Shown one piece after another: positions 8,207 to 18,670 of a stretch of 64,000 nucleotides of DNA. A model generated the notes under the pieces. It made no database searches. It saw only the letters and a list, made by a program, of their open reading frames with translations, and was not told where the DNA came from. The first letter of the stretch is position 1, and every line of letters starts with the position of its first letter. The position numbers and the translations under genes were made by a program. Source of the stretch: Giesbergeria anulus (GTDB lineage: Bacteria; Pseudomonadota; Gammaproteobacteria; Burkholderiales; Burkholderiaceae_C); assembly GCF_900111115.1 (NCBI RefSeq), contig NZ_FOGD01000001.1:552910-616909 (forward strand), read 5' to 3'.

Positions 8207-9706
8207 TTATTTCAGGCTGATGGTGGTGTTAACACCTTGGTTGGTGGTGCTATCGTCAAACCAGCGCGCCGTGACGGTCTTGGTTTGGGTATAGAACATC
8301 ACCACTTGCTTGCCGTAGGGGCCGAGATCCCCCAGCTTAGAAGCACGCGAACCGGTGAACGAGAAGATTGGTACTGGCACGGGGATTGGCACGTTGATAC
8401 CCACTTGGCCGACATCAATTTCTTCTTGGAACTTGCGTGCTGCTGCGCCCGACTGGGTGAAGATGGCGGTGCCGTTGCCGTTGGGGTTGGCGTTGATAAA
8501 TTCGATGGCTTCGTCCAAGTCTTTGGCAGCCACCAAGCTGAGCACGGGGCCAAAAATTTCTTGGTCATACACGGCCATACCGGGTTGCACGCCGGAGAAA
8601 ATGGTCGGGCCGACAAAGTTACCGTCTTCAAAACCGGGCACTACAGGCTTGCGGCCATCGAGTTCGAGGGTGGCACCATCGGCCACACCGCGCTCAATCA
8701 GGCCCTCAATGCGACTCAGGGCAGCACGGGAGATCACTGGGCCGACATCGGTGCCCTTTTCTGTACCACCACTGACCTTGAGGGTCTGGGCCTTGGCTAC
8801 CAGTTCCGCTGTCCATTGCTGGCTCTCGCCCACCAAAATCACCACAGGCAGAGCCATGCAGCGCTGACCAGCGGCACCGAAGGCGGCACCGGCAATCGCA
8901 TTGAGCGTTTGCTCTTTGTTGGCATCGGGCAGCACAATGGCGTGGTTCTTAGCACCCATCATGCACTGGGCGCGCTTGCCCGCCAAAGTGGCGCGGTTGT
9001 AAACGTGTGTGCCCACCTTGGTAGAACCCACAAACGACACCGCCTTGATGTCTTTGTGGTCGCAGATGGCGTTAACGGCATCTTCACCACCGTGAATGAC
9101 GTTGAGCACACCGGCAGGAATGCCCGCTTCCAGCGCCAGCTCGACCAAGCGCATCGTCACCAGTGGGTCTTGCTCAGACGGCTTGAGCACGAAGGTATTG
9201 CCAGTAGCAATCGCCATCGGGAACATCCACAGCGGAATCATGGCTGGGAAGTTGAACGGAGTGATACCAGCGCACACGCCCAAGGGTTGCAGAATGGTGT
9301 AAGTATCGACACCACCGGCCACATTGTTAGCCAGCTCGCCCAGTTGCAGATTGCCGATGCTGGCGGCGTGCTCTACCACCTCAAGGCCACGGAACACATC
9401 GCCTTCGGCGTCGGGCAGGGTTTTTCCTTGTTCTGAGGTGAGCAGGGCGGCCAGTTCACCCATGTTTTCGCGGATGAGCTGCTGCAACTTCAAGAAGATG
9501 CGGGCGCGGGTGCCGATGGGGGTTTTCTTCCAAGTCTTGAAGGCTTCCTTGGCTGCGGCCACGGCGGCGTCAATTTCTGCGGGCGTGGCAAAGGGCACGC
9601 GAGCCAGCACCTGCTGCGTGGCGGGATTGACGACATCGCGCCATTGGGTGGTCTGGGATTCGACGAATTGGCCGTTAATCAGCAGTTTGACGGAAGGTAC
9701 AGTCAT
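8207..9706 (-). CDS. mmsA: Methylmalonate-semialdehyde dehydrogenase (CoA-acylating)
   Basis: A 499-residue aldehyde dehydrogenase that converts methylmalonate semialdehyde, NAD+ and CoA to propionyl-CoA. The catalytic cysteine is C283 in GQRCMAL, and the oxyanion Asn is N152 in FNFP. The usual ALDH general-base Glu near residue 250 is absent (the sequence there is QCMMGAKNH), which is the hallmark of the CoA-acylating MMSDH family. It is first in the minus-strand cluster, with a GGAGACACC ribosome site. It is separated by 143 bases from a divergent LysR gene that probably controls it. The propionyl-CoA it makes links functionally to prpE-type metabolism further along. Confidence 0.94.
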   Translation of the reverse strand: MTVPSVKLLINGQFVESQTTQWRDVVNPATQQVLARVPFATPAEIDAAVAAAKEAFKTWKKTPIGTRARIFLKLQQLIRENMGELAALLTSEQGKTLPDAEGDVFRGLEVVEHAASIGNLQLGELANNVAGGVDTYTILQPLGVCAGITPFNFPAMIPLWMFPMAIATGNTFVLKPSEQDPLVTMRLVELALEAGIPAGVLNVIHGGEDAVNAICDHKDIKAVSFVGSTKVGTHVYNRATLAGKRAQCMMGAKNHAIVLPDANKEQTLNAIAGAAFGAAGQRCMALPVVILVGESQQWTAELVAKAQTLKVSGGTEKGTDVGPVISRAALSRIEGLIERGVADGATLELDGRKPVVPGFEDGNFVGPTIFSGVQPGMAVYDQEIFGPVLSLVAAKDLDEAIEFINANPNGNGTAIFTQSGAAARKFQEEIDVGQVGINVPIPVPVPIFSFTGSRASKLGDLGPYGKQVVMFYTQTKTVTARWFDDSTTNQGVNTTISLK

Positions 9707-9813
9707 CAGTGGTGTCTCCTAGAAATGGGGCTGTGCCGGGACTATGCGCCCGAAGCACTGCATCGTAGCTGTGCGGTTTTATTCAGACAATAGGTAATTT
9801 CGCGCAATTGATC

Positions 9814-9825
9814 TGCAAAAATGCA
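9814..9825. promoter_or_regulatory. Possible LysR operator between mmsA and the LysR gene
   Basis: Inverted repeat TGCA-AAAA-TGCA in the divergent intergenic region, compatible with the loose T-N11-A pattern bound by LysR proteins. Only position and symmetry support it. Confidence 0.3.
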
Positions 9826-9849
9826 CATCTTTTGCTTGGCTGTCATGCG

Positions 9850-10749
9850 ATGGACTGGAATCATTTACGCTACTTTTTACAACTAGCCCGTGCGGGCACC
9901 TTGGTGGGGGCAGCGCGGCATTTGGGCGTAGACCACACCACGGTGGCGCGGCATATTCAGGCGCTAGAAAAGCAGATGGGCGCTGCCTTGTTTGCCCGCG
10001 AGGCCGGAGGCCACCGTCTGACGGAATTGGGCCGCCAGTTGCTACCCGCTGTGGAGGCGATGGAATCGGCGGTGATGGGGGTCGAGCGCGTGTTGCCAGC
10101 GGCGGGCAGTGGCCCCGCCGGGCTGGTGCGTGTAGGGGCTACCGAAGGTTTTGGCACCTTGATTTTGGCACCCCAACTGGCCCGGCTAACGCAGCGCCAT
10201 CCGCAGCTGTCGATTGATTTGCTAGCGCTGCCGCGTATGGTGCATTTGTCACGCCGCGAGGCCGATATCGTGATTTCGCTAGAGCGGCCCACGCGCGGCT
10301 CGGTCATCGTCAGTAAATTGGCCGACTACACCTTGCACCTGTACGGCCAGCGCGAATACTTGGCCCGCCGCCCACTGGTCACGCAGCGCGAGGATTTGCG
10401 CCACCATGCTTTTGTCAGCTATGTCGATGATCTGCTCTTTACCAAAGAACTGCAATTTCTCGATGCCCTGCACCAACCTGAACGCTTTGCCTTTCGCAGC
10501 ACCAGCATCACGGCACAACACGAGGCCGTGCGCGCCGGGGCCGGACTGGCGGTGCTACCCGCTTTTCTGGCCGACCGCGACCCGCTGTTGATGCGCGTGC
10601 TCCCAGAAGAAGCCCGCTTCACCCGCGTCTTTTGGATGAGTATGCCTGCCGAGTCCAAACACCTGGCCCGGATGCAAGCGGTGTGGCGGTTTTTGAAAGA
10701 AGTGGTGCGTGAGCAAGGAGACCGGTTGGTATCCACAAAGGCAACGTGA
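9850..10749 (+). CDS. LysR-family transcriptional regulator
   Basis: A 299-residue regulator. The start at 9850 (MDWNHLRYFLQ) is chosen because it matches the family's N-terminus; an upstream alternative start would add 14 non-conserved residues. The winged helix-turn-helix occupies about residues 1-60 (TLVGAARHLGVDHTTVARHIQALE), followed by the effector-binding domain. It is divergent from mmsA, the common arrangement for a LysR protein controlling its neighbour. It is therefore a candidate regulator of valine degradation, responding to an unknown pathway intermediate. Confidence 0.85.
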   Translation: MDWNHLRYFLQLARAGTLVGAARHLGVDHTTVARHIQALEKQMGAALFAREAGGHRLTELGRQLLPAVEAMESAVMGVERVLPAAGSGPAGLVRVGATEGFGTLILAPQLARLTQRHPQLSIDLLALPRMVHLSRREADIVISLERPTRGSVIVSKLADYTLHLYGQREYLARRPLVTQREDLRHHAFVSYVDDLLFTKELQFLDALHQPERFAFRSTSITAQHEAVRAGAGLAVLPAFLADRDPLLMRVLPEEARFTRVFWMSMPAESKHLARMQAVWRFLKEVVREQGDRLVSTKAT

Positions 10750-10896
10750 GGGTGCATAAGAAAACCGGGGGTAGATTTCAAAGGATCAAGGCTTTCTTCT
10801 TGTGCTGACGCACAAAACAGCCCAAAAGACCCTTCGGCACCGCCTTGGATGTTCTGTCTTGGCCCGCACTTCGTTAAGATGGTAGTTGATCGTCGC

Positions 10897-10914
10897 TGAC
10901 ATGGTCTGATGTCA
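10897..10914. promoter_or_regulatory. Operator-like palindrome upstream of the ElaB-type gene
   Basis: Perfect inverted repeat TGACAT-GGTCTG-ATGTCA, 38 bases before the start of the DUF883 gene. The rest of the 10,750-10,951 gap shows nothing recognisable. A regulator binding site is possible but unproven. Confidence 0.25.
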
Positions 10915-10951
10915 TGGTAGCGAGCTTCTTCCCTCTCACGAAAGGCTGATA

Positions 10952-11263
10952 ATGACCCATTCTGTCTCTGAAACCATCTCTAGCACCCAAACCGAACTGG
11001 AAAAACTGGTGGCTGACTTGCGTGGCCTGATTTCCAGCAAAGACCTCGACAACGTGCCTGAAATCAAGATCCTGCGCCAGCGTCTGGACGATGGCATGCA
11101 CAACGTGCGTGACGCCGCCGTCCATGCCGCCCAAGAAGCGGCTCGCCAAGCCAAAGATGCCGCCCGTGCTGCCGACCGTTACGCCCACGATGAACCTTGG
11201 CGCGTGGCCGGTGCTGCACTGGCCGTGGGTGCCGTGGTCGGCTTTTTGCTCTCGCGCCGCTAA
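10952..11263 (+). CDS. DUF883 / ElaB-YqjD family membrane-anchored protein
   Basis: A 103-residue protein with a long, charged, Ala-rich amphipathic helix (residues about 10-80) and one C-terminal membrane anchor (PWRVAGAALAVGAVVGFLLSRR-type ending). That is the signature of the ElaB/YqjD/YgaM family of inner-membrane, ribosome-associated stress proteins. A GAAAGG ribosome site precedes the ATG. It begins a three-gene unit with YqjE- and YqjK-like genes, the same trio as yqjD-yqjE-yqjK in enterobacteria. The function is known only in outline (stationary phase, ribosome tethering). Confidence 0.85.
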   Translation: MTHSVSETISSTQTELEKLVADLRGLISSKDLDNVPEIKILRQRLDDGMHNVRDAAVHAAQEAARQAKDAARAADRYAHDEPWRVAGAALAVGAVVGFLLSRR

Positions 11264-11326
11264 GCCCTTGTTGGCTTTGCAAACTGTGCCTAGTGCAAGC
11301 TACCCCAGACTGTGCCGGTACGCGAC

Positions 11327-11722
11327 ATGAATTTGATCGCTTTACTCGGCCTTGATGCTTGGCTGGCGCGCTGGCGCACCTTGATCGCCGAAGGTGCCAA
11401 CGCCGCTGAAGACCGCCTCGAACTGGCCCGGCTGGAGTGGTTGGAGCAAAAGCGCCGCCTGCGCCAAGTGCTGTTGCTAGGGCTGGTGGTCGTGGCCGTC
11501 ACGGTGGTAGCGCTGCTGTTGCTATCGTTGGCCTTGCTAGTGCAGTTTTGGGATACCCCACAGCGCAGTTTGGTCGCTTGGCTGCTGGCCGCAGGCTGGT
11601 GTTTGGTCTGGCTGGGCACGGTGGTCGGTTTCTTCTCGGCGCTGCGTGGCATGGGCCCCGCCTTTGCCCTAACCCGGCAAGAATTGCGCAAAGACTGGCA
11701 CGCGGTCAAGGAGCATCTGTGA
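11327..11722 (+). CDS. yqjE: YqjE / phage-holin-family (DUF1469) inner-membrane protein
   Basis: 131 residues starting MNLIALLGL. An N-terminal amphipathic region is followed by two strong membrane spans (around VLLLGLVVVAVTVVALLLLS and SLVAWLLAAGWCLVWLGTVV). The family is often labelled putative Actinobacteriophage holin, but here it is an ordinary chromosomal gene and not a prophage trace. The start at 11327 is preferred over the in-frame GTG at 11312. Its TGA overlaps the GTG start of the next gene, showing translational coupling. Confidence 0.8.
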   Translation: MNLIALLGLDAWLARWRTLIAEGANAAEDRLELARLEWLEQKRRLRQVLLLGLVVVAVTVVALLLLSLALLVQFWDTPQRSLVAWLLAAGWCLVWLGTVVGFFSALRGMGPAFALTRQELRKDWHAVKEHL

Positions 11723-12030
11723 ACCAACCTCCTACCCCCGCCATCATGCCAGTGCCCACCACAGCGCAACAGTTGGTGCTAAACCGCATTGCCATGCAAC
11801 GAGGCCGCTTGGCCTTGCTATGTGCAGAGCGGCAACAGCGCCAAGCCACTGCCGGCACTGGTTGGGCCGCGTTGCTTTCTACGCCCCTGCTATACCAAGC
11901 CGTGTACGTGGCGCGCCAACACCCACTGGCCGTGACTGCCTTGGTGGCTGGGGCGGTAGCTGCTGGCCCCAAGCGCTTGGCCCGTTGGGCCGGGGTGTTG
12001 CTGCCGTTGCTGATTCGGCTACGTGCCTAA
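11719..12030 (+). CDS. YqjK-like protein
   Basis: 103 residues from a GTG start that overlaps the upstream stop codon (GTGA). It is rich in Ala, Arg and Gln, with a segment of moderate hydrophobicity near the C-terminus. Position after yqjD- and yqjE-like genes is the main reason for the name. The longer open frame from 11437 is only an overlap with yqjE and is not used. Confidence 0.65.
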   Translation: MNQPPTPAIMPVPTTAQQLVLNRIAMQRGRLALLCAERQQRQATAGTGWAALLSTPLLYQAVYVARQHPLAVTALVAGAVAAGPKRLARWAGVLLPLLIRLRA

Positions 12031-12045
12031 ACATTACCAGAAAAA

Positions 12046-12065
12046 AAGGGGGCTGTGGCCCCCTT
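12046..12065. terminator. Bidirectional terminator between the yqj trio and pyrD
   Basis: Perfect eight-base stem AAGGGGGC / GCCCCCTT with a TGTG loop, with an A-run on the left and T-rich sequence on the right. It serves both convergent units. Confidence 0.85.
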
Positions 12066-12071
12066 AGTGTT

Positions 12072-13142
12072 TTAGCGCATCGCTTTTTTGATGGCACGTG
12101 CGGCACTGCTGGGCAGCCCCGGCCCAGCATAAATCAAACCGGTATAAATTTGCACCACATCGGCCCCCGCACGGATTTTGCTCACCGCATCTTCGGCGCT
12201 CATAATACCGCCGACACCAATGATGGGAAATTGCCGCCCCAAAGCTGCACGCAATTGTGCAATCACCCGGTTGCTGGCCTCTAACACTGGCGCACCGCTC
12301 AAACCTCCAGTTTCTTGGGCGTGGGGCAAGCCCTGCACGGCATCGCGGCTGATGGTAGTGTTGGTGGCAATAACACCATCCATGCCGTGGCGTTGTAAAG
12401 TGGCGGCAATCACCGACACTTGGGCGGCATCCAAATCTGGGGCAATCTTGACAAAGATAGGGACGCGCCGCGCCTTACCACTGGGGCCGGGCTGGCGGGC
12501 CAACACCTCACGGCGCTCGGCAATGGCTCCCAACAGGGCATCCAAAGCCTCATCGCTTTGCAAGCTGCGCAGGTTTTGTGTGTTGGGCGAGCTGATATTC
12601 ACCGTCACATAGTCGGCATGGGGATACACGCCGTCCAGACAAGTCAGGTAGTCGCGGGTGGCCTCTTCAATCGGTGTGGTGGCATTCTTGCCAATGTTCA
12701 GACCCAGCAGCATCGGGTGGCGGCGTTTTTGCTGGCGAAACTTGGCCTGCTGCACATTGCGAATAAAGGCATCCAAGCCATCGTTGTTAAAACCAAGCCG
12801 GTTAATCAGTGCTTGGGCCTTGGGCAGGCGGAACATGCGCGGCTTGGGGTTACCAGGCTGGGGTTTGGGCGTCACGGTGCCCACCTCGACAAAGCCAAAA
12901 CCCATCGCCCCCAAGGCATCAATGCAGCGGGCGTTTTTGTCCAGCCCAGCGGCCATACCGACACGGTTAGGAAAGGTGAGGCCCGCCAATTCAATTGGAT
13001 CATCCACGGTGTCATGGCACCAAGCCCATTGCAGGGGGGTACCTTGACCACGGGTCAGCATATCCATCGTCAGATCGTGGGCAGCTTCGGCATCCATGCC
13101 AAACAGAAACGGGCGGGTAAGGGCGTAAGGAATCAAGGACAT
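12072..13142 (-). CDS. pyrD: Dihydroorotate dehydrogenase (quinone), class 2
   Basis: A 356-residue membrane-associated FMN enzyme that oxidises dihydroorotate to orotate with quinone in pyrimidine synthesis. It has an N-terminal helical extension ([19 protein letters not shown]), the FMN and substrate segments [12 protein letters not shown] and [17 protein letters not shown], and the catalytic serine loop VNISSPNT that marks class 2 rather than class 1 enzymes (which use Cys). Length fits the class. It is monocistronic here, ending in a shared terminator. Confidence 0.95.
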   Translation of the reverse strand: MSLIPYALTRPFLFGMDAEAAHDLTMDMLTRGQGTPLQWAWCHDTVDDPIELAGLTFPNRVGMAAGLDKNARCIDALGAMGFGFVEVGTVTPKPQPGNPKPRMFRLPKAQALINRLGFNNDGLDAFIRNVQQAKFRQQKRRHPMLLGLNIGKNATTPIEEATRDYLTCLDGVYPHADYVTVNISSPNTQNLRSLQSDEALDALLGAIAERREVLARQPGPSGKARRVPIFVKIAPDLDAAQVSVIAATLQRHGMDGVIATNTTISRDAVQGLPHAQETGGLSGAPVLEASNRVIAQLRAALGRQFPIIGVGGIMSAEDAVSKIRAGADVVQIYTGLIYAGPGLPSSAARAIKKAMR

Positions 13143-13198
13143 GGTGAGAGTGTGTTGAGATAAACCACACAGGTGGTAAAAAACCGATTTGGCAAGAA

Positions 13199-13228
13199 AA
13201 AAGGCCCGGAGGTGAATCCGGGCCTTTT
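13199..13228 (-). terminator. Terminator of ssrA
   Basis: Twelve-base inverted repeat AAAAGGCCCGGA / TCCGGGCCTTTT with a six-base loop, just after the mature 3' end of tmRNA on the minus strand. Confidence 0.9.
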
Positions 13229-13234
13229 GGTAGG

Positions 13235-13612
13235 TGGTGGAGCTGGCGGGAATTGAACCCGCGTCCGCAAGCCTTCTTTGGGCAGATCTACATGTTTAGC
13301 GGTCTGATTTGAGTCTTACGCCCAGTGCCGCGCAGTCGCACGCTGCACTGGATGCCAGCACCCTAAAATCTTGTTCTGCACCAAGGTACCCGATGCAGAA
13401 CCAGCTAATGTAAATTACCTTGCAGCCTGGAAGTCTTGCGACCCCCTTGCCCAGCCCATCAGCGTGCTGTTGCAAGGCTCACCGGATTTAAGCGGCGAGT
13501 GCGAAACGTTCGTCGTTTGCAGTTAGTTTGTTGAATGCAGATTTACGAGCGCCAATCAAGCTCGACATGCACCACACCAATTCCGAACCCACGTCGAAAC
13601 CAGGGCAGCCCC
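13235..13612 (-). ncRNA. ssrA: tmRNA (trans-translation RNA)
   Basis: The RNA begins GGGGCTGCC and ends AGCTCCACCA, forming the tRNA-Ala-like acceptor stem with an encoded CCA; a T-arm GGTTCAATTCCC is visible. The internal reading frame at 13520-13488 encodes the degradation tag ANDERFALAA followed by TAA, typical of betaproteobacteria. At 378 bases it has normal length. It rescues stalled ribosomes together with SmpB, which is not in the window. Confidence 0.96.
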
Positions 13613-13624
13613 TTAGTACCTATT

Positions 13625-14302
13625 TTAGGCCAGATTGAGGTATTGCAATAGCGCTTGTGGAGAATTAACCACGGCATGGGCTCCCCACTGCTTGGCATCA
13701 GCCTGCGCACCTAAATAGCCATAGGTGGCAGCCACCGTGCCCATGCCTGCGGCCAGCCCGGCCACGATGTCACGCTCATCGTCACCTACATAGACGCAAT
13801 CGCCCGCTGGCACATTCAGCTGCTGCGCTGCATAGAGCAAAGGTGCCGGATGCGGCTTGGCATGGGCCGTGGTGTCGCCGCTGACCACAGTGGCGGCACT
13901 CTGAAACAAAGGCAGGGCCTGCACCAGCGGGTCAGTAAAGCGGGCCATTTTGTTGGTGACCACACCCCAAGGCAGTTGGCGGGCCTGTAATTGGGCAATC
14001 AACTCTGGCACGCCAACAAAAACCGTTGTACTTTGCGTCAGGCGTGCCGCATAATTTTGGAAAAATTCTTCGCGCATCTGCGCAAAATCGGCATGGTCTG
14101 GCGTCATGCCAAACGCCTCGGCCAGCAAGCCACGCGCCCCAGCGCCAGCCATAGGCCGATAACGCTGTGCGGGCAACGAGGGCAAACCCCGATCCGTGCG
14201 CATTTTGTCGGCGGCGGCCCCCAAATCGGGGGCGCTATCAATCAAAGTGCCGTCCAAATCAAACAGTACGGCGCGAATGTTCTTGAACATAGCTGCTGGC
14301 AT
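13625..14302 (-). CDS. gph: Phosphoglycolate phosphatase (HAD family)
   Basis: About 225 residues. The HAD motif I is FDLDGTLID with nucleophile D15 and acid D17. Motif II lies in VVTNKMARFTD and motif IV in VGDDERDI. The enzyme removes phosphate from 2-phosphoglycolate formed during DNA repair or oxygenation reactions. The ATG at 14302 shares one base with the ubiG stop (TGATG), so the two genes are translationally coupled; an internal ATG at 14290 is the alternative start. The ubiG-gph pairing is common in proteobacteria and supports gph over other HAD phosphatases. Confidence 0.88.
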   Translation of the reverse strand: MPAAMFKNIRAVLFDLDGTLIDSAPDLGAAADKMRTDRGLPSLPAQRYRPMAGAGARGLLAEAFGMTPDHADFAQMREEFFQNYAARLTQSTTVFVGVPELIAQLQARQLPWGVVTNKMARFTDPLVQALPLFQSAATVVSGDTTAHAKPHPAPLLYAAQQLNVPAGDCVYVGDDERDIVAGLAAGMGTVAATYGYLGAQADAKQWGAHAVVNSPQALLQYLNLA

Positions 14303-15015
14303 CAACCTACCCGGCGGGTAGCAAAAAGATAATTGACGCTGGTGTCATCGCTGAGCCAATAGCGCTGCGTCAGGGGGTTGTATTGCAGGCCACGGGTGTG
14401 CAAGACCTCTAGCTGTGCAGCGCGGCAGTGGCCGGCCAGCTCGCTGGGGCGGATAAATTTGGCGTATTCGTGCGTGCCTTTGGGTAGCATATTGAGCACA
14501 TATTCTGCGCCCACAATGGCCAGCAAAAATGCCTTGGCATTGCGGTTGATGGTGGAAAAAAACACCCAGCCACCCGGCTTGACCAGCTGCGCACAGGCGC
14601 GCACGATGGACGCCGGATCGGGCACATGCTCCATCATTTCCATGCAGGTCACGACATCAAAACTGCCCGGCTCTTGCTCGGCCAAGGCTTCAGCACTGAT
14701 TTCTTGGTAGCTCACATTGGGGGTTTGCGCTTCCAGCGCGTGCAGTTGTGCCACGCGCAGCGATTTGGTGGCCAGATCAATGCCCAGCACTTCAGCCCCC
14801 TTGCGCGCCATAGCGTCGGCCAAAATGCCACCGCCACAGCCCACATCTAGCACCCGTTGGCCTTGCAAAGAGACCAGGCCATGGATCCAGTCTAGGCGCA
14901 GTGGATTGATTTGGTGCAGCGGACGAAATTCACTTTCTGTATCCCACCAGCGGTGGGCCAAATCAGAAAATTTGGCCAATTCGGCCAGATCAACGTTCTC
15001 GGTGTGGTGGTTCAT
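14302..15015 (-). CDS. ubiG: Ubiquinone biosynthesis O-methyltransferase
   Basis: A 237-residue SAM-dependent methyltransferase that catalyses both O-methylations of the ubiquinone head group. It shows the SAM-binding motif [10 protein letters not shown], the [11 protein letters not shown]-terminal signature of UbiG, and the [14 protein letters not shown]-like post-motif. The start at 15015 ([10 protein letters not shown]) is chosen because the preceding 51 codons of open frame are unlike the family and read across the ompA terminator region. It lies just upstream of and is coupled to gph. Confidence 0.93.
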   Translation of the reverse strand: MNHHTENVDLAELAKFSDLAHRWWDTESEFRPLHQINPLRLDWIHGLVSLQGQRVLDVGCGGGILADAMARKGAEVLGIDLATKSLRVAQLHALEAQTPNVSYQEISAEALAEQEPGSFDVVTCMEMMEHVPDPASIVRACAQLVKPGGWVFFSTINRNAKAFLLAIVGAEYVLNMLPKGTHEYAKFIRPSELAGHCRAAQLEVLHTRGLQYNPLTQRYWLSDDTSVNYLFATRRVG

Positions 15016-15065
15016 GGCGTGATTTTCTAGCAAAGTGGGGCAGCACTTTGCTGCCGACCATAAAA

Positions 15066-15087
15066 AAAGCCCCGTTGCCGGGGCTTT
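15066..15087 (-). terminator. Terminator of the ompA-like gene
   Basis: Inverted repeat AAAGCCCCG / CGGGGCTTT with a four-base loop, flanked by an A-run that becomes a T-run on the minus strand, 20 bases after the ompA-like stop. Confidence 0.85.
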
Positions 15088-15106
15088 GTGACAGCAATCG
15101 TGAAGA

Positions 15107-15754
15107 TTACTGAGCGGCGCGAGTACCGACCACTTCGATTTCCACGCGGCGGTTCTTGGCGCGGCCATCTTTGGTCTTGTTGTCGGCCACGGGTTGCTTT
15201 TCGCCCTTGCCTTCAGTGTAGACGCGGTTCTTTTCGATGCCCTTAGACACCAAATAAGCCTTCACGGCAGCCGAGCGGCGCAGCGACAGCTTTTGGTTGT
15301 AAGCATCAGAGCCGACGGAGTCGGTGTGACCCACAGCAATGATGACTTCCAAGTTCACGCCCTTGACCTTGGCGATCAGCTCGTCCAACTTGGCCTTACC
15401 AGCGGGCTTGAGCACAGCCTTGTCAAAGTCAAAGAATGCGTCAGCAGCGTAAGTGACCTTGCTGGCCACGGCTGGAGCGGGCTGCACGGCAGGAGCAGGA
15501 GTAACAGCCGCAGGAGCGGGTGCAGGGGCTACGGCAGGAATGGCAGCGGGCGCAGGAGCAGCCAAAGCGCCATCGCAGCCAGGAGCGGCGGTAGCGGGTG
15601 TCCAGTTGGCATCGCGCCAGCACAGTTCATTGGTGCCGTTCTTCCAAACCAGATCACCGGTGCCGTTTTTCCAGTTGTCTACAGTTTGTGCGCCAGCTGC
15701 GGTTGCAAGCGCTGCAGAGGCAAACAACATCGCCACTTTGTTCAATTTTTTCAT
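15107..15754 (-). CDS. OmpA-family outer-membrane lipoprotein-like protein
   Basis: 215 residues from MKKLNK, with GGAGA just upstream. A cleavable signal peptide (about 1-22, ending AGA) is followed by a short region with two NGT-W repeats, a Pro-Ala-rich linker (about residues 65-95), and a C-terminal OmpA peptidoglycan-binding domain ([44 protein letters not shown]). There is no eight-strand barrel of full OmpA length, so it is the short Burkholderiales form that ties the outer membrane to peptidoglycan. Divergent from gyrA. Confidence 0.88.
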   Translation of the reverse strand: MKKLNKVAMLFASAALATAAGAQTVDNWKNGTGDLVWKNGTNELCWRDANWTPATAAPGCDGALAAPAPAAIPAVAPAPAPAAVTPAPAVQPAPAVASKVTYAADAFFDFDKAVLKPAGKAKLDELIAKVKGVNLEVIIAVGHTDSVGSDAYNQKLSLRRSAAVKAYLVSKGIEKNRVYTEGKGEKQPVADNKTKDGRAKNRRVEIEVVGTRAAQ

Positions 15755-15977
15755 GGTTCTCCTCTTGGGGAAAAAGCCGCAGCCGCGCTGCGTATCAATG
15801 ACGTCGTCGGTGACCACCACCAAAAACGTTATTTTGATTGTGCCATACGCAACCGGACAGAATCGCCCCGACAGCCCAGTGACCGCAGTGCGAGCGTGCA
15901 TTTGAATGCATGTGTTGCGCAGTTGCTACAACGGCTTGGGCCTAAAATGGGTGTCCATTGCTGTCCTTGCCCCTGTC

Positions 15978-18632
15978 ATGACCCAGTTTGCCAAAGAAAC
16001 CCTGCCCATTAGCCTAGAAGAAGAAATGCGGCGCAGCTATCTCGATTACGCCATGAGCGTGATTGTGGGTCGGGCCTTGCCAGACGCACGCGATGGCCTC
16101 AAGCCGGTACACCGCCGCGTGCTGTTTGCCATGCACGAACTCAACAACGACTGGAACCGGCCCTACAAAAAGTCGGCCCGTATTGTCGGGGATGTGATTG
16201 GTAAGTACCACCCCCACGGCGACAGTGCTGTCTATGACACCATCGTGCGTATGGCGCAAGATTTTTCCTTGCGCCACATGCTGGTCGATGGCCAAGGCAA
16301 CTTTGGCTCCGTCGATGGCGACAGTGCGGCGGCCATGCGCTACACCGAAATCCGCCTGTCCAAAATCGCCCACGAAATGCTGGGTGATATTGACCGCGAA
16401 ACGGTCGATTTCGGCCCCAACTACGACGGCAGCGAACAAGAGCCGTTGGTGTTGCCCAGCAAGTTGCCCAATTTGCTGGTCAATGGCTCATCAGGCATTG
16501 CCGTGGGTATGGCTACCAACATTCCGCCGCACAACCTCAATGAGGTGGTGGATGGTTGCTTGCACCTGCTGGCCCACCCGCAAGCGTCGATTGATGAGCT
16601 GATGGAGATTATTCCTGCGCCCGACTTTCCAACCGCAGGCATCATCTATGGCATCAACGGCGTGAAAGATGGCTACCGCACTGGGCGGGGCCGCATCGTC
16701 ATGCGCGCCAAATGCCATTTTGAAGAGATTGACCGGGGCCAGCGCCAAGCCATCATCGTTGATGAGCTGCCCTACCAAGTCAACAAAAAGACGCTGCAAG
16801 AGCGCATGGCGGAACTGGTACACGAAAAGAAAATCGAGGGTATCAGCCACATCCAAGACGAATCCGACAAATCCGGGATGCGCTTGGTGATTGAGCTTAA
16901 ACGCGGTGAAGTGCCCGAAGTGGTGCTGAACAACCTGTACAAGCAAACGCAGTTGCAAGACACCTTTGGCATGAACATGGTGGCGCTGATTGATGGTCAA
17001 CCGCGCCTGTGCAACCTCAAGGATTTGATCCGCGTCTTCTTGCAACACCGCCGCGAAGTGGTAACACGCCGCACGGTGTTTGAACTGCGCAAGGCGCGTG
17101 AACGCGGCCATGTGCTAGAAGGCTTGGCCGTAGCGCTGGCCAATGTGGACGAGTTTATTACCATCATCCGCAATGCCCCAACGCCCCCGGTAGCCAAGGC
17201 GGCCTTGATGGCCCGCACGTGGGATAGCGCCCTCGTGCGCGGCATGCTGACACGCACACGCACCGATGGCGCGCTGGTTAATGCCCAAGACTACCGCCCC
17301 GAAGCACTAGATGCCGAGTTTGGTATGCAAGCCGATGCGCTGTACCGCCTGTCCGAGACGCAAACCCAAGAAATTTTGCAAATGCGCCTGCAACGCCTGA
17401 CCGGGCTGGAGCAGGACAAAATTGTGGCCGAATACAAAGAGGTGATGGCGCACATCGATGATCTGCTGCACATCTTAGCCACCCCTGAGCGCGTCTCCAC
17501 CATCATTGGTGATGAGCTGAACAGCATCAAGGCCGAGTTTGGTCAGAGCAAACTGGGTACACGCCGCAGCCAAGTCGAATACAGCGCCCAAGACCTCTCC
17601 ACTGAAGATCTGATTACGCCCACCGACATGGTGGTCACCCTCAGCCATTCGGGCTATATCAAGAGCCAACCTTTGTCTGAATACCGCGCACAAAAGCGCG
17701 GCGGGCGCGGCAAGCAAGCCACCGCCACCAAAGAAGACGACTGGATCGACCAGCTCTTTATTGCCAACACGCACGATTACATCCTGTGCTTCTCTAACCG
17801 GGGCCGCCTGTACTGGCTCAAGGTTTGGGAAGTGCCCGCCGGTTCACGTGGCTCGCGCGGTCGCCCCATCGTCAACATGTTCCCGCTGCAAGAGGGCGAG
17901 AAAATCAATGTGGTGCTGGCCCTGACCGGTGAGATGCGCAGCTTCCCAGCAGACCACTATGTCTTTATGGCCACAGCCGCTGGCACAGTGAAGAAAACGG
18001 CACTGCAAGAATTTAGCAACCCGCGCAAAATCGGCATCATTGCTATCAAGCTCGATGAAGGTGACCAATTGATTGGTGCCGCTGTCACGGATGGCAAGCA
18101 TGATGTCATGCTGTTCTCCGATGGCGGCAAGGCCGTACGCTTTGACGAGGATGATGTCCGCGCCTTGGGCCGAGACACCCGTGGCGTGCGCGGCATGAAC
18201 TTGGAAGAAGGCCAAAGCGTGATTGCCATGTTGGTGGCCGAAGACGAAACCCAATCTGTGCTCACCGCCACCGAAAACGGTTATGGCAAGCGCACCAGCA
18301 TTGCCGAGCACACGCGCCACGGCAGAGGCACCAAAGGCATGATTGCCATCCAGCAATCCGAGCGCAATGGCAAAGTGGTCGCTGCCACCTTGGTACGGCC
18401 AGATGACGAGATCATGCTGATTACCGACAAGGGCGTGCTGGTGCGCACCCGCGTCAGTGAGATTCGGGAGTTGGGGCGTGCCACCCAAGGCGTGACCTTG
18501 ATCGCCTTGGACGAAGGCTCCAAACTCAGTGGTTTGCAGCGCATTGTCGAAAACGATGCCAATGCGGGAGACGTAGCCGACACCGATGCGGATGCAGATA
18601 CCGATACTTCGTCTGCGCCAGTGCAGGCTTGA
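15978..18632 (+). CDS. gyrA: DNA gyrase subunit A
   Basis: An 884-residue type II topoisomerase subunit. The start MTQFAKE at 15978 gives the family N-terminus; the active-site tyrosine is Y122 (RYTEIRLS) and the quinolone-determining positions are S83 and D87, both the sensitive wild-type residues and at Escherichia coli numbering. The GyrA box QKRGGRGK begins the C-terminal DNA-wrapping beta-pinwheel. The tail is acidic (repeated DADADT). It is the first of a chain of plus-strand genes, 38 bases before serC. Confidence 0.97.
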   Translation: MTQFAKETLPISLEEEMRRSYLDYAMSVIVGRALPDARDGLKPVHRRVLFAMHELNNDWNRPYKKSARIVGDVIGKYHPHGDSAVYDTIVRMAQDFSLRHMLVDGQGNFGSVDGDSAAAMRYTEIRLSKIAHEMLGDIDRETVDFGPNYDGSEQEPLVLPSKLPNLLVNGSSGIAVGMATNIPPHNLNEVVDGCLHLLAHPQASIDELMEIIPAPDFPTAGIIYGINGVKDGYRTGRGRIVMRAKCHFEEIDRGQRQAIIVDELPYQVNKKTLQERMAELVHEKKIEGISHIQDESDKSGMRLVIELKRGEVPEVVLNNLYKQTQLQDTFGMNMVALIDGQPRLCNLKDLIRVFLQHRREVVTRRTVFELRKARERGHVLEGLAVALANVDEFITIIRNAPTPPVAKAALMARTWDSALVRGMLTRTRTDGALVNAQDYRPEALDAEFGMQADALYRLSETQTQEILQMRLQRLTGLEQDKIVAEYKEVMAHIDDLLHILATPERVSTIIGDELNSIKAEFGQSKLGTRRSQVEYSAQDLSTEDLITPTDMVVTLSHSGYIKSQPLSEYRAQKRGGRGKQATATKEDDWIDQLFIANTHDYILCFSNRGRLYWLKVWEVPAGSRGSRGRPIVNMFPLQEGEKINVVLALTGEMRSFPADHYVFMATAAGTVKKTALQEFSNPRKIGIIAIKLDEGDQLIGAAVTDGKHDVMLFSDGGKAVRFDEDDVRALGRDTRGVRGMNLEEGQSVIAMLVAEDETQSVLTATENGYGKRTSIAEHTRHGRGTKGMIAIQQSERNGKVVAATLVRPDDEIMLITDKGVLVRTRVSEIRELGRATQGVTLIALDEGSKLSGLQRIVENDANAGDVADTDADADTDTSSAPVQA

Positions 18633-18670
18633 TGCCCTATCGCCGTAGCCTTATTTTTGGATTTTGATAT

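Noticed and set aside
7107-8294. Plus-strand open frame of 395 codons opposite the acyl-CoA dehydrogenase
   Set aside because: No ribosome site, no recognisable motif, and the sense frame is a full-length enzyme.
11327-11722. Prophage trace because of the holin-family name
   Set aside because: YqjE proteins carry this label by family naming only. It lies in the conserved yqj trio with no phage genes near.
13235-13612. Unannotated gap or CRISPR-like region downstream of gph
   Set aside because: The sequence is a complete tmRNA with acceptor stem and tag frame.
16198-16305. Quinolone-resistance substitutions in gyrA
   Set aside because: Positions 83 and 87 are Ser and Asp, the wild-type residues.
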